Of a stretch of DNA of 56,527 nucleotides, positions 40,262 through 50,045 are shown in pieces (position 1 is the stretch's first letter; the number at the start of each line of letters is the position of its first letter). The notes under the pieces were generated by a model. It saw only the letters and a program-made list of their open reading frames with translations, had not been told where the DNA came from and did not search any database. Source of the stretch: Variovorax sp. UMC13 (GTDB lineage: Bacteria > Pseudomonadota > Gammaproteobacteria > Burkholderiales > Burkholderiaceae_C). A program made the position numbers and the translations under genes. The stretch spans positions 1 to 56,527 of the forward strand of contig NZ_LZZW01000043.1 in the NCBI RefSeq assembly GCF_014170375.1, given 5' to 3'.

Positions 40262-41266
40262 ATGAGCGACTTTGTGCCGGCATCGCGCCGCGCCGTCTGG
40301 CGCGGGCGCGCCTTGCAGGTCCTGCTGATTGCCGCGGTGGCGGGCGGCGCCTTCTGGCTCGTGCACCATGCGCTCGAGACCCTGCGCGCGCGCGGCGTGC
40401 GCTCGGGCTTCGACTTCCTGCTGCAGTCGGCGGGCTTCGAGATCTCCGAAGGCTGGCTGGATTTCGACTCGGGCCAGCCCTTCTGGCGCGCCTTCCTCGC
40501 GGGCCTGATCAACACCGTGCGCGCCGCGGTGCCGGCCGCGCTGATCGCCGTGGCCTTCGGCACGCTGCTGGGCATCGGCCGGCTGGCGCCGCACGCGCTG
40601 CTGCGCGGGCTGTGCGGGGTCTACGTCGACACCGTGCGCAACGTGCCGCTGCTGGTGCAGATGCTGATGCTGTACTTCGCGCTGACCCAACTGCTGCCGG
40701 ACTCGATGGAAGCGATCGAATTGCTGCCGGGCGTCTGGCTCAGCAAGGGCGGGCTCGCGCTGCCCTGGCCGCTGCGCGAGCCGGGCGCGTTCTGGCCCAG
40801 CGGGCTCGACTGGCCCGAGCAGGGCGGCTTCAACGTCACGGGCGGCGCCGCGCTGAGCCCCGAGTACCTGGCGGTGGTGGGCGCGCTGGCGCTCTACACC
40901 GCGGCCTTCGTGGCCGAGATCGTGCGCGCGGGGATCGCCTCGGTGTCGTCGGGCCAGAAGCTCGCGGCGCAGGCGCTGGGCCTGTCGTCCGGCCAGCAGC
41001 TGCGCATCGTGGTGCTGCCGCAGGCGCTGCGCGTGATCGTTCCTTCGCTGACCAACCAGCTGCTGAGCCTGACCAAGAACTCCTCGCTGGCGGTGGCGGT
41101 CGGCTACCCGGAGCTGGTGTCGGTCGCCAACACCTCGCTCAACGCCACCGGCCGCGCCTTCGAGTGCATCGCGGTCGTGATGCTGGTCTACCTGCTGCTG
41201 TCGCTGACCATCTCGGCCGCGATGAACTTCTACAACGCGCGCGTCGCCTTGCGGGGCTGGCAATGA
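40262..41266 (+). CDS. aapQ: General L-amino acid ABC transporter permease, AapQ type
   Basis: A 334-residue polar-amino-acid permease. An N-terminal helix and soluble loop precede the HEQRo/His-Glu-Gln-Arg-opine permease domain; motifs TVRAAVPAALIAVAFGTLLGIGRL and the EAA loop AAQALGLSSGQQLRIVVLPQALRVIVPSLTNQLL are seen. The long insertion between early helices is typical of AapQ. It overlaps aapM by 4 bp (ATGA), implying coupled translation of the permease pair. Confidence 0.92.
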   Translation: MSDFVPASRRAVWRGRALQVLLIAAVAGGAFWLVHHALETLRARGVRSGFDFLLQSAGFEISEGWLDFDSGQPFWRAFLAGLINTVRAAVPAALIAVAFGTLLGIGRLAPHALLRGLCGVYVDTVRNVPLLVQMLMLYFALTQLLPDSMEAIELLPGVWLSKGGLALPWPLREPGAFWPSGLDWPEQGGFNVTGGAALSPEYLAVVGALALYTAAFVAEIVRAGIASVSSGQKLAAQALGLSSGQQLRIVVLPQALRVIVPSLTNQLLSLTKNSSLAVAVGYPELVSVANTSLNATGRAFECIAVVMLVYLLLSLTISAAMNFYNARVALRGWQ

Positions 41267-42336
41267 GCACGGCGCCGCCGCCATTGGCCAGCGCCTCGAG
41301 GCGCTGGACCGCCGAGCTGTTCGGCTCGCCCTGGCGCGCGCTGGCCTCGGTGCTGCTGCTGCTCGCCATCGGCTGGGCCGCCATGCACGCCTTCGACTGG
41401 GCCGTGCTGCATGCGGTGTTCCGGGCCGACGCCGAGGCCTGCCGCGCGGTGCGCCATGGCGCCTGCTGGGGCGTGGTGGCCGAGAAGTGGCGGCCGATGC
41501 TGTTCGGCCGCTACCCCTACGAGGCGCAGTGGCGGCCGGCCGTGGCCGTCGTCGTGCTGTCGGCGGTCACGCTGCTGAGCGCCTGGCCGCGCAGCTGGCG
41601 CTGGTGGCTGCTGCCGCTGTGGGTGGTGGCGCTGGCGCTGTTCGTTCTGCTGATGCGCGGCGGCGTGGCCGGCCTGGCCTACGTGCCGACCAACCGTTGG
41701 GGCGGCCTGCCGCTGACCATCGGGCTGGCGGTGGTCGGGCTGGCGATGGCCTTCCCGCTGGCGCTGCTGCTCGCGCTCGGGCGCCGCTCGCAATGGCCGG
41801 CGGCGCGCGCGCTGTGCGCCACCTACATCGAGCTGGTGCGCGGCGTGCCGCTGATCTCGGTGCTGTTCATGGCTTCCTTCCTGCTGCCGCTGCTGTGGCC
41901 CGCGGGCTGGCAGCCCGATGTGCTGGTGCGCGTGCTCGCGGGCCTGTCGCTGTTCGTCGCGGCCTACCTGGCCGAGATCATCCGCGGCGGCCTGCAGGCC
42001 GTGCCGCGCGGCCAGACCGATGCCGCGGTGGCGCTGGGCTTCGGCCGCTGGCCGGTGCAGCGCGACATCGTGCTGCCGCAGGCGTTGCGGCTGGTGGTGC
42101 CGGCCCTCACCAACAACGTGGTGGGCACGCTCAAGGACACCTCGCTGGTCACCGTGGTCGGCCTGTTCGAACTCACCGGCGCGTTGGGCCTGGCGCTGGG
42201 CGGCGACCCGACCTGGCGGCCCTTCTACCTCGAGGGCTACCTGTTCCTGGCGCTGGTGTATTGGGTGATGTGCTTCGGCCTGTCGCGCTACAGCGCCTGG
42301 CTGGAGCGGCGGCTGGGCGCGGGCAACCGGGCCTAA
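41263..42336 (+). CDS. aapM: General L-amino acid ABC transporter permease, AapM type
   Basis: A 357-residue permease, the partner of AapQ. It shows the extra N-terminal hydrophobic segments and cysteine-bearing loop (EACRAVRHGACWGV) typical of AapM, then the permease domain with ATYIELVRGVPLISVLFM and EAA loop AAVALGFGRWPVQRDIVLPQALRLVVPALTNN. The expected ATPase gene aapP does not follow: glnD lies on the other strand, overlapping by 4 bp. The importer must use an ATPase encoded elsewhere or be incomplete. Confidence 0.92.
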   Translation: MSTAPPPLASASRRWTAELFGSPWRALASVLLLLAIGWAAMHAFDWAVLHAVFRADAEACRAVRHGACWGVVAEKWRPMLFGRYPYEAQWRPAVAVVVLSAVTLLSAWPRSWRWWLLPLWVVALALFVLLMRGGVAGLAYVPTNRWGGLPLTIGLAVVGLAMAFPLALLLALGRRSQWPAARALCATYIELVRGVPLISVLFMASFLLPLLWPAGWQPDVLVRVLAGLSLFVAAYLAEIIRGGLQAVPRGQTDAAVALGFGRWPVQRDIVLPQALRLVVPALTNNVVGTLKDTSLVTVVGLFELTGALGLALGGDPTWRPFYLEGYLFLALVYWVMCFGLSRYSAWLERRLGAGNRA

Positions 42337-44939
42337 GCCGACAGGGCCTCGACCAGCTCGGTCTCGATCGCGAGTTGCGCACGCTGCCCCTGCAGCTCGG
42401 GCCCGCTGAGCAGGAAGGTGTCTTCCACCCGTTCGCCCAGGGTCGTGACCTTGGCCAGCTGCAGGTTCAACTGGTGCCGCGCCAGCACCCGCGCCACCGA
42501 GTAGAGCAAGCCCGCGCGGTCGCTGGCCGAGATGCTCAGCAGCCAGCGCTGGGCCTTGTCGTCGGGGATCAGGCTGATGCGCGGCTGGATCGGGAAGCTG
42601 CGCACGCGGCGCGACACCCGGCCCATGCTCGGCGCCGGCAGCGGGCCGGCCTCGGCCAGCGTCTTGGTCAGGCCGGTCTCGACCATGCTGATCAGGTCGC
42701 GGTAGTGCTCGGGCGCATACGCGGTGACGATCTGGAAGGTGTCGAGCGCGTAGCCGTTGGTGGCGGTGTGGATCTTGGCGTCGAGAATGCTGAATGACGA
42801 TTGATCGAAGTAGCCGCAGATGCGCGCGAACAGGTCGCGCTGGTCGGGCGTGTAGACCACCACCTGCAGGCCTTCGCCCACCGGCGACAGCCGGGCGCGC
42901 ACGATCGGCGGCGCCTTCGGGTCGACCGGCACGCCCTTGTGCGGCACGTGGCGCGACAGCTGTTTGGTGTGCCAGGCGATCTCCGAGGCGTCGTGGCGCA
43001 TGAAGTAGCCCACGTCCAGCGTCTCCCACAAGCCCTTGTGCACCTCGAAGGGCATGGCGTGCAGCGCCAGCTGCACCAGCGCCTCGCGCTTGCGGGCCTC
43101 GATCTCGGCGTCGGGGTCGGGCAGGTGGCCGCCCAGCGCGCGCGAGGTGGCGCGGTAGAGGTCCTCGAGCAGCTTGCCCTTCCAGGCGTTCCAGACGCGC
43201 GGCGAGGTGCCGCGGATGTCGGCGATGGTCAGCAGGTACAGCGCGGTCAGGTAGCGCTCGCTGCCCACGCGCTTGGCGAAGGCAGCGATCACCTCGGGGT
43301 CGCTCAGGTCCTGCTTCTGCGCCACCGTGCTCATGGTCAGGTGCTCGGTGACCAGGAACTCGATCAGCTTGCTGTCTTCTCGGCTCACCGCATGCAGCCG
43401 GCAGAAGCGCTGCACGTCGCGCGCGCCCAGCGTCGAGTGGTCGCCGCCGCGGCCCTTGGCGATGTCGTGGAACAGCGCCGCCACGTAGAGCATCCAGGGC
43501 TTGTCCCAGCCGGCCGCGAGCTGCGAGCAGAAGGGGTACTCGTGCGCGTGCTCGGCGATGAAGAAGCGCCGCACGTTGCGCAGCACCATCAGGATGTGCT
43601 GGTCGACCGTGTAGACGTGGAACAGATCGTGCTGCATCTGGCCCACGATGTCGCGGAAGGGGCGCAGGTAGCGGCCCAGCACCGAGGTCTGGTTCATCAG
43701 CCGGAAGGCGTGCGTGATGCCGCGCGGCTGCTGCAGGATCCGCATGAAGGTGGCCTGGTTCGCCGGGTCGTTGCGGAACTTGGCGTCCATCACCGAGCGC
43801 GCGTTGTAGAGCGCACGCAGCGTGCGGGCCGACAGGCCCTTCACGCCGATGGTCTTCTGGTAGAGCAGGAAGGTCTCGAGCACCGCGTGCGGATGCCTGA
43901 GGTACAGGTCGTCGCTCGCCACCTCGATCATCCCGGCCTTCTCGAAGAAGCGCTCGTTGATCGGGGTCGGCTCCTCGGCCTGGGGCTTGAGCCGCTCGCC
44001 GATGTTGAGCAGCAGGATCTGGCTCAGCTGCGTGACCGCCTTGGCGGCCCAGTAGTAGCGCCGCATCAGCGCCTCGCTGGCCTTGCGTTGCGACAGGCCC
44101 TCGTAGCCGAAGGTGGCGGCCACGGCCGTCTGCAGGTCGAACACCAGCCGGTCCTCGCGCCGGTTGGCCGTGACGTGCAGGCGCGCGCGGATCAGGCTCA
44201 GCAGCGCCTCGTTGCGCTTGATCTGCTGCACCTCGAAGGCGGTGGCCAGGCCGTTCTTCGCCAGGTCTTCCCAGCGCTTGCCGAAGCCCGCGGCCTTGGT
44301 CATCCAGAGGATGGTCTGCAGGTCGCGCAGGCCGCCCGGCGATTCCTTGCAGTTGGGTTCGAGGGCGTAGGGCGTGTCGTCGAACTTCTGGTGGCGGTGC
44401 CGCATCTCCTGCGACTTGGCGGCGAAGAAGGCCTGCGGGTCGATGGCGGCGCAGAAGCGCTTGCGGAAGGCCGCGTAGAGCTTCTTGTCGCCTATGATCA
44501 GGCGCGATTCGAGCAGCGAGGTCTGGACCGTGACGTCCTTGGCCGCCTCGTCCAGGCATTCCTCCAGCGTGCGCACGCTGGAGCCGATCTCCAGTCCCGC
44601 GTCCCAGCAGCGGCCGATGAAGGCCTCGAGCCGCGCGGGCTCGATGTTCGAGGCGTGCACTTCCGGCAGCAGCAGCAGCACGTCGACGTCGGAGTAGGGG
44701 AACAGCTCGCCGCGGCCGAAGCCGCCGACCGCGACCAGCGCCAGCGCGTTGCCGAAGCCGGCGTCGTTCCAGAGCGTGGTCAGGGCCTCGTCGGCAAGGG
44801 CCGAGAACTGGCGCAGCGTGGCGTGGACGCTGCGCGTGGGCGCGTGGCCGTGGCGCAGCGTGTCGAACAGCGCGAGCTTCTGCGCGCGATGGGCCTCGCG
44901 CAAGGACGCCACGTCGACCGTGTTGGCGACTTCGATCAC
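42333..44939 (-). CDS. glnD: Bifunctional PII uridylyltransferase/uridylyl-removing enzyme
   Basis: An 868-residue nitrogen-status sensor that uridylylates PII proteins when glutamine is low and removes UMP when it is high. Order of domains: nucleotidyltransferase with GGFGRGELFPYSDVDVLLLL (about residues 72-92), a linker PII-uridylyltransferase domain, an HD hydrolase domain with FHDIAKGRGGDHS (about residue 490), and two C-terminal ACT domains (for example DLFARICGYFDQSSFSILDAK and DRAGLLYSVARVLA). GTG at 44939 is the start. It is 19 bp downstream of map on the same strand. Confidence 0.96.
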   Translation of the reverse strand: MIEVANTVDVASLREAHRAQKLALFDTLRHGHAPTRSVHATLRQFSALADEALTTLWNDAGFGNALALVAVGGFGRGELFPYSDVDVLLLLPEVHASNIEPARLEAFIGRCWDAGLEIGSSVRTLEECLDEAAKDVTVQTSLLESRLIIGDKKLYAAFRKRFCAAIDPQAFFAAKSQEMRHRHQKFDDTPYALEPNCKESPGGLRDLQTILWMTKAAGFGKRWEDLAKNGLATAFEVQQIKRNEALLSLIRARLHVTANRREDRLVFDLQTAVAATFGYEGLSQRKASEALMRRYYWAAKAVTQLSQILLLNIGERLKPQAEEPTPINERFFEKAGMIEVASDDLYLRHPHAVLETFLLYQKTIGVKGLSARTLRALYNARSVMDAKFRNDPANQATFMRILQQPRGITHAFRLMNQTSVLGRYLRPFRDIVGQMQHDLFHVYTVDQHILMVLRNVRRFFIAEHAHEYPFCSQLAAGWDKPWMLYVAALFHDIAKGRGGDHSTLGARDVQRFCRLHAVSREDSKLIEFLVTEHLTMSTVAQKQDLSDPEVIAAFAKRVGSERYLTALYLLTIADIRGTSPRVWNAWKGKLLEDLYRATSRALGGHLPDPDAEIEARKREALVQLALHAMPFEVHKGLWETLDVGYFMRHDASEIAWHTKQLSRHVPHKGVPVDPKAPPIVRARLSPVGEGLQVVVYTPDQRDLFARICGYFDQSSFSILDAKIHTATNGYALDTFQIVTAYAPEHYRDLISMVETGLTKTLAEAGPLPAPSMGRVSRRVRSFPIQPRISLIPDDKAQRWLLSISASDRAGLLYSVARVLARHQLNLQLAKVTTLGERVEDTFLLSGPELQGQRAQLAIETELVEALSA

Positions 44940-44958
44940 GTGCGCGTCTCCCCGTGGA

Positions 44959-45783
44959 TCAGGTGGCCGTCGCGGTGACGAAGGACGGCAGCGGCGGGCT
45001 GCCCGCCGACAGCGTCAGCACCTCGTAGCCGGTTTCGGTGACCAGCACGCTGTGCTCCCACTGGGCCGACAGCGAATGGTCGCGCGTGACGATGGTCCAG
45101 CCGTCGTACTGGCCGCCCTTGGCGTCTTCCTTGATGTCGCGCTTGCCGGCGTTGATCATCGGCTCGATGGTGAAGATCATGCCGGGCTTGAGCTCTTCCA
45201 TGGTGCCCGGGCGCCCGTAGTGCAGCACCTGCGGCTCCTCGTGGAACTTCTGGCCCACGCCGTGGCCGCAGAACTCGCGCACCACCGAGTAGCCCTGGGC
45301 TTCGGCGTATTTCTGGATCGCGTGGCCCACGTCGCCCAGGTGCGCGCCGGGGCGCACCTGCAGGATGCCGTGCCACATCGCCTCGTAGGTCACCGAACAC
45401 AGCCGCTTGGCCGCGATCGAAGCCTCGCCGACCACGAACATCCGGCTGTTGTCGCCGAACCAGCCGTCCTTGATGACAGTGACATCGATGTTCATGATGT
45501 CGCCCTTCTTCAAAGGCTTGTCGTTCGGGATGCCGTGGCACACCACATGGTTGACCGAGGTGCACAGCGACTTGGGGAAGGGCACCGAACTGGCGCCCAG
45601 GTAGCCCACCGTGGCCGAGGTGGTGCCCTGCTTGACCATGTACTCCGAGGCGAGCCGGTCGATGTCGTTCGTGGTGATGCCGGGCTTGATGAACGGGGTG
45701 AGGTAGTCCAGCACCTCCGAGGTCAGGCGGCCGACTGCGCGCATGGCCGCAATGCCTGCCGCGTCGTGATAGGTAATGCTCAT
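44959..45783 (-). CDS. map: Methionine aminopeptidase, type I
   Basis: A 274-residue metallopeptidase that removes N-terminal methionine. The pita-bread fold residues are visible: the metal ligands D in IMNIDVTVIKDGW and D in WFGDNSRMF, H in EFCGHGVGQKFHEEP, E in MIFTIEPMIN and E in WEHSVLVTE. The ATG at 45783 is taken, dropping a non-typical Met read from an upstream TTG. It is leftward with glnD, the usual map-glnD neighbourhood, and divergent from purL. Confidence 0.96.
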   Translation of the reverse strand: MSITYHDAAGIAAMRAVGRLTSEVLDYLTPFIKPGITTNDIDRLASEYMVKQGTTSATVGYLGASSVPFPKSLCTSVNHVVCHGIPNDKPLKKGDIMNIDVTVIKDGWFGDNSRMFVVGEASIAAKRLCSVTYEAMWHGILQVRPGAHLGDVGHAIQKYAEAQGYSVVREFCGHGVGQKFHEEPQVLHYGRPGTMEELKPGMIFTIEPMINAGKRDIKEDAKGGQYDGWTIVTRDHSLSAQWEHSVLVTETGYEVLTLSAGSPPLPSFVTATAT

Positions 45784-45959
45784 CAACCAATTATCCCATC
45801 CGCCATCGTGGCAGGCGGGCGCTTGGGCGGATGCCCTCTCGCCGGTGCCCTAAAATCCCGGGTTTCCACGGAGGGCCCCAGTCAGCGGCCCTCCAGCGCG
45901 TTTTCTTCTTTTTCTTCCATCACAACCAGCCCAGCCGGCCCCCGCCAGCCCTTCCGACC
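45784..45959 (+). promoter_or_regulatory. map/purL divergent region with purL leader hairpin
   Basis: Within these 176 bp, a TAAAAT (45851-45856) is a plausible -10 for purL. After it, GGAGGGCC (45870-45877) pairs perfectly with GGCCCTCC (45887-45894) around a 9-base loop, then a T/C-rich run follows (45901-45918). That is the shape of an intrinsic terminator or attenuator in the purL leader. No riboswitch aptamer is recognised. Confidence 0.55.
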
Positions 45960-48900
45960 GTGACGCAGCCATCCCACACCGCCCCACCCGCCGTGACCGT
46001 GTTCGAGGGCGGCAGCGCGCTCAGTGACTTCCGCGCGCGCCAGCTGCTGCCCCGGCTGCAGGCCATCGAGCCGAAGATCGAGGCCATCGCGGCCCGCTTC
46101 GTCCACCTGGTCGTGACCGACGCCGCCCCCGACACCGCCGCGCGCGAGCGCTTCGCGGCCCTGTTGAGCTACGGCGAACCCTTCGCGGCGCTGAAGAACG
46201 CCACCGAGCTGGTGGTCACGCCCCGCCTGGGCACCGTGTCGCCCTGGGCCTCCAAGGCCACCGACATCGCCCACAACTGCGGCCTGGCGCTGCGCCGCGT
46301 CGAGCGCGTGGTGCAGTACCACCTGGGCCTGAAGTCGCCGCTGATCGGCAAGGCGCCGGTGCTCGAAGGCGAGAAGCTGCTGGCCGTGGCTGGCCTGCTG
46401 CACGACCGCATGACCGAATCGGTGCTGCCCGCGCTCGACGGCGCCGCGGCGCTGTTTGCAGAGCTCGATGCACAGCCGATGGTGCAGGTCGACGTGCTGG
46501 GCGGCGGCCGCTCGGCATTGGTCTCGGCCAACACCACCTTCGGCCTGGCGCTGGCCGAGGACGAGATCGACTACCTGGTCGCGGCCTTCACCAAGCTGGG
46601 CCGCAACCCCAGCGACGTCGAACTGATGATGTTCGCGCAGGCCAACAGCGAGCACTGCCGCCACAAGATCTTCAACGCCGACTTCGTGATCGACGGCCAG
46701 CCGCAGCCGATCAGCCTGTTCGGCATGATCCGCCACACCGAGAAGCAGAACCCGCAGCACACCGTGGTGGCCTATGCCGACAACGCGTCGATCATGGAAG
46801 GCCAGCAGATCGAGCGCTTCGTGGCCCGTGCCGACGCGAACGGCGCGCGCTACGACAAGGAAAGCGCGTTGAGCCACGTGCTGATGAAGGTCGAGACCCA
46901 CAACCACCCGACCGCCATCTCGCCCTTCCCCGGTGCCTCGACCGGCGCCGGCGGCGAGATCCGCGACGAGGGCGCGACCGGCCGCGGCTCCAAGCCCAAG
47001 GCCGGCCTGACCGGTTTCACCGTCTCCAAGCTCTGGCCCGAAGCGGGCCACTACGGCAAGCCCGCGCACATCGCGAGCCCGCTGCAGATCATGACCGAGG
47101 GCCCGCTGGGCGGCGCCGCCTTCAACAACGAATTCGGCCGGCCCAACCTGCTGGGCTACTTCCGCGAGTACGAGCAGGCCATCGAGAGCGATGCCGACAC
47201 CGTGCAGCGCGGCTACCACAAGCCCATCATGATCGCGGGCGGCCTGGGCAGCATCGACGCCACGCAGACGAAGAAGATCCTGTTCCCCGCAGGCTCGCTG
47301 CTGATCCAGCTGGGCGGCCCCGGCATGCGCATCGGCATGGGCGGCAGCGCCGCCAGCTCGATGGCCACCGGCGCCAACGCGGCCGAGCTCGACTTCGACT
47401 CGGTGCAGCGCGGCAACCCCGAGATCGAACGCCGTGCGCAGGAGGTCATCAACCACTGCTGGCAGCAGGGCGCGGCCAACCCGATCCTGGCGATCCACGA
47501 CGTGGGCGCGGGCGGCCTGAGCAATGCCTTCCCCGAGCTCACCAACGACGCCGGCCGTGGCGCGCGCTTCGACTTGCGCGCGGTGCCGCTCGAGGAGTCG
47601 GGCATGGCGCCCAAGGAAATCTGGTGCAACGAGAGCCAGGAGCGCTACGTGCTGGCCATCGCGCCCGAGTCGCTCGAACAGTTCAAGGCCTTCTGCGAGC
47701 GCGAGCGCTGCCCCTTCTCGGTGGTGGGCGTGGCGACCGAAGAGCGCCAACTGCTGGTGGCCGATGAAGGCGCGGATGCGCAACCGGTCGACATGCCGAT
47801 GGACGTGCTGCTGGGCAAGCCGCCCAAGATGCTGCGCGACGTGAAGACCGTCGCGCGCAAGTTCAAGCCGCTCGACCTGACCGGCGTGTCGCTGCAGAAG
47901 GCGGCCATCGACGTGCTCTCGCACCCGACCGTGGCCTCCAAGCGCTTCCTGATCACCATCGGCGACCGCACCGTGGGCGGCCTGAGCCACCGCGACCAGA
48001 TGGTCGGCCCCTGGCAGGTGCCGGTGGCCGATTGCGCGGTCACGCTGGCCGACTACAGCGGCTTCGCGGGCGAGGCCATGAGCATGGGCGAGCGCACGCC
48101 GCTGGCCGCGCTCGACGCGCCGGCCTCGGGCCGCATGGCGGTGGCCGAGGCCATCACCAACCTGCTGGCCGCGCCGATCGAACTCTCGCGCGTCAAGCTC
48201 TCGGCCAACTGGATGGCTGCCTGCGGCGAAGCCGGCGAGGACGCCGCGCTCTACGAGACCGTGAAGGCGGTCGGCCTCGAGCTGTGCCCGGCGCTGGGCA
48301 TCTCGATCCCGGTGGGCAAGGATTCGCTGTCGATGCGCACCCAGTGGTCGGACGGCGCCGAGAAGAAGAAGGTCAGCTCGCCGGTGAGCCTGATCGTGAC
48401 CGCCTTCGCCACGCTGGCCGACGTGCGGGGCACGCTCACGCCGCAATTGAACCGCGACGAGGCCGACACCACGCTGGTGCTGATCGACCTGGGCCGCGGC
48501 CAGCATCGCATGGCCGGCAGCATCCTGGCGCAGACCCTGGGCCAGAGCGGCGACACCGTGCCCGACCTCGACCATCCCGAAGACCTGGTGAACCTGGTCA
48601 AGGCGGTGAACGCACTGCGCGCCGAGGGCAGGATCCTCGCGCTGCACGACCGCAGCGACGGCGGCTTGTTCGCCGCCGCCTGCGAGATGGCCTTCGCGGG
48701 CCAGGTCGGCGTGGCGCTCAACGTCGACATGCTGGTCACCGAAGGCGACGGCATCTCCGACAGCCGCATGGAAACCGGCGATGCCAAGAACTGGGCCCAG
48801 CAGGTCAGCGCGTGGCGCGAGGAGCTCACGCTCAAGGCGCTGTTCAGCGAGGAGCTGGGCATGGTGCTGCAGGTGCGCACCGAAGAGCGCAACGCGGTGA

Positions 48901-49970
48901 TGCAGCTGCTGCGCGCCCACGGCCTGAGCACCCACAGCCACTTCGTCGGCAAGACCCGTCCCGAGGCCTCGGCGCTGGACGTGGGCAAGGGCAAGATCGA
49001 AGTCTGGCGCGATGCCAAATCGGTGTTCAGCGCCACCCTGCACGACCTGCACCAGGTCTGGGACTCGGTCAGCTGGAAGATCGCGCGCGAGCGCGACAAC
49101 CCGGCCTGCGCCGACGCCGAGCATGCCGCAGCCGGCGAGCCCTCGAACCCGGGCCTGCACGTGTTCCTGCCGAACGCACAGCCGGCCGCGCCGGCCATCC
49201 TGCAGTCGCGCCCGAAGGTCGCGATCCTGCGCGAGCAGGGCGTCAACTCGCATGTGGAGATGGCCTATGCCTTCAACGAGGCCGGCTTCGAATCCTTCGA
49301 CGTCCACATGACCGACCTGCAGACCGGCCGCGCCGACCTCGCCGACTTCAAGGGCGTGGTCGCCTGCGGCGGCTTCAGCTACGGCGACACGCTGGGCGCG
49401 GGCATCGGCTGGGCACGCAGCATCACCTTCAACCCGCGCCTGTCCGACCAGTTCCAGGCCTTCTTCGGCCGCGCCGACACCTTCGGCCTGGGCGTTTGCA
49501 ACGGTTGCCAGATGTTTGCCGAACTGGCCGACATCATCCCCGGCGCCGAAGCCTGGCCGCGCTTCACCACCAACCAGAGCGAGCGTTTCGAGGCCCGCCT
49601 GGCGATGGTCGAGGTGCTGGAATCGCCCAGCATCTTCTTCGGTGGCCTGGCCGGCAGCCGCCTGCCGATCGCGGTGGCGCACGGCGAGGGCTATGCCAAC
49701 TTCAAGCACCGCGGCGACGCCACGAAGGCCATCGCGGCCATGCGCTACGTCGACAACCACGGCCAGCCCACCGAGCAGTACCCGTTCAACCCGAACGGCA
49801 GCGCGGGCGGCCTGACCTCGGTCACGACGGCGGACGGCCGCTTCACCGCGGTCATGCCGCATCCGGAGCGCGTGTTCCGCAACATCCAGATGAGCTGGAC
49901 CTCGGAAGACAAGAGCGGGCTCAGCCCGTGGATGCAGATCTGGCGCAATGCGCGCAAGTGGGTGGGCTGA
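45960..49970 (+). CDS. purL: Phosphoribosylformylglycinamidine synthase (FGAM synthase)
   Basis: A 1336-residue, single-chain large PurL that converts FGAR and glutamine to FGAM in purine synthesis. The N-terminal domain, tandem AIRS-like halves (for example NSEHCRHKIFNADFVIDG and KVETHNHPTAISPFPGASTG) and a C-terminal class-I glutaminase with CNGCQMF nucleophile and late PHPERVFRN histidine are present. The GTG at 45960 (MTQPSH) is chosen since it gives the expected family length; the frame upstream lacks conservation. It ends 75 bp before the dioxygenase gene. Confidence 0.97.
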   Translation: MTQPSHTAPPAVTVFEGGSALSDFRARQLLPRLQAIEPKIEAIAARFVHLVVTDAAPDTAARERFAALLSYGEPFAALKNATELVVTPRLGTVSPWASKATDIAHNCGLALRRVERVVQYHLGLKSPLIGKAPVLEGEKLLAVAGLLHDRMTESVLPALDGAAALFAELDAQPMVQVDVLGGGRSALVSANTTFGLALAEDEIDYLVAAFTKLGRNPSDVELMMFAQANSEHCRHKIFNADFVIDGQPQPISLFGMIRHTEKQNPQHTVVAYADNASIMEGQQIERFVARADANGARYDKESALSHVLMKVETHNHPTAISPFPGASTGAGGEIRDEGATGRGSKPKAGLTGFTVSKLWPEAGHYGKPAHIASPLQIMTEGPLGGAAFNNEFGRPNLLGYFREYEQAIESDADTVQRGYHKPIMIAGGLGSIDATQTKKILFPAGSLLIQLGGPGMRIGMGGSAASSMATGANAAELDFDSVQRGNPEIERRAQEVINHCWQQGAANPILAIHDVGAGGLSNAFPELTNDAGRGARFDLRAVPLEESGMAPKEIWCNESQERYVLAIAPESLEQFKAFCERERCPFSVVGVATEERQLLVADEGADAQPVDMPMDVLLGKPPKMLRDVKTVARKFKPLDLTGVSLQKAAIDVLSHPTVASKRFLITIGDRTVGGLSHRDQMVGPWQVPVADCAVTLADYSGFAGEAMSMGERTPLAALDAPASGRMAVAEAITNLLAAPIELSRVKLSANWMAACGEAGEDAALYETVKAVGLELCPALGISIPVGKDSLSMRTQWSDGAEKKKVSSPVSLIVTAFATLADVRGTLTPQLNRDEADTTLVLIDLGRGQHRMAGSILAQTLGQSGDTVPDLDHPEDLVNLVKAVNALRAEGRILALHDRSDGGLFAAACEMAFAGQVGVALNVDMLVTEGDGISDSRMETGDAKNWAQQVSAWREELTLKALFSEELGMVLQVRTEERNAVMQLLRAHGLSTHSHFVGKTRPEASALDVGKGKIEVWRDAKSVFSATLHDLHQVWDSVSWKIARERDNPACADAEHAAAGEPSNPGLHVFLPNAQPAAPAILQSRPKVAILREQGVNSHVEMAYAFNEAGFESFDVHMTDLQTGRADLADFKGVVACGGFSYGDTLGAGIGWARSITFNPRLSDQFQAFFGRADTFGLGVCNGCQMFAELADIIPGAEAWPRFTTNQSERFEARLAMVEVLESPSIFFGGLAGSRLPIAVAHGEGYANFKHRGDATKAIAAMRYVDNHGQPTEQYPFNPNGSAGGLTSVTTADGRFTAVMPHPERVFRNIQMSWTSEDKSGLSPWMQIWRNARKWVG

Positions 49971-50045
49971 CCCCGCGCCAGGCTTCCGTCGATTCGTGTG
50001 CGCTGGCGCACAGCGTCCTCCCACGGCCCCTCCGATGATCGCGCG

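Noticed and set aside
42801..44978. A 725-codon plus-strand frame antisense to glnD
   Set aside because: The sense frame has all GlnD domains; the antisense frame is low-complexity Ala/Val/Arg/Gln.
45784..45959. Purine riboswitch ahead of purL
   Set aside because: No three-way junction or conserved aptamer core is visible; only one simple stem-loop.
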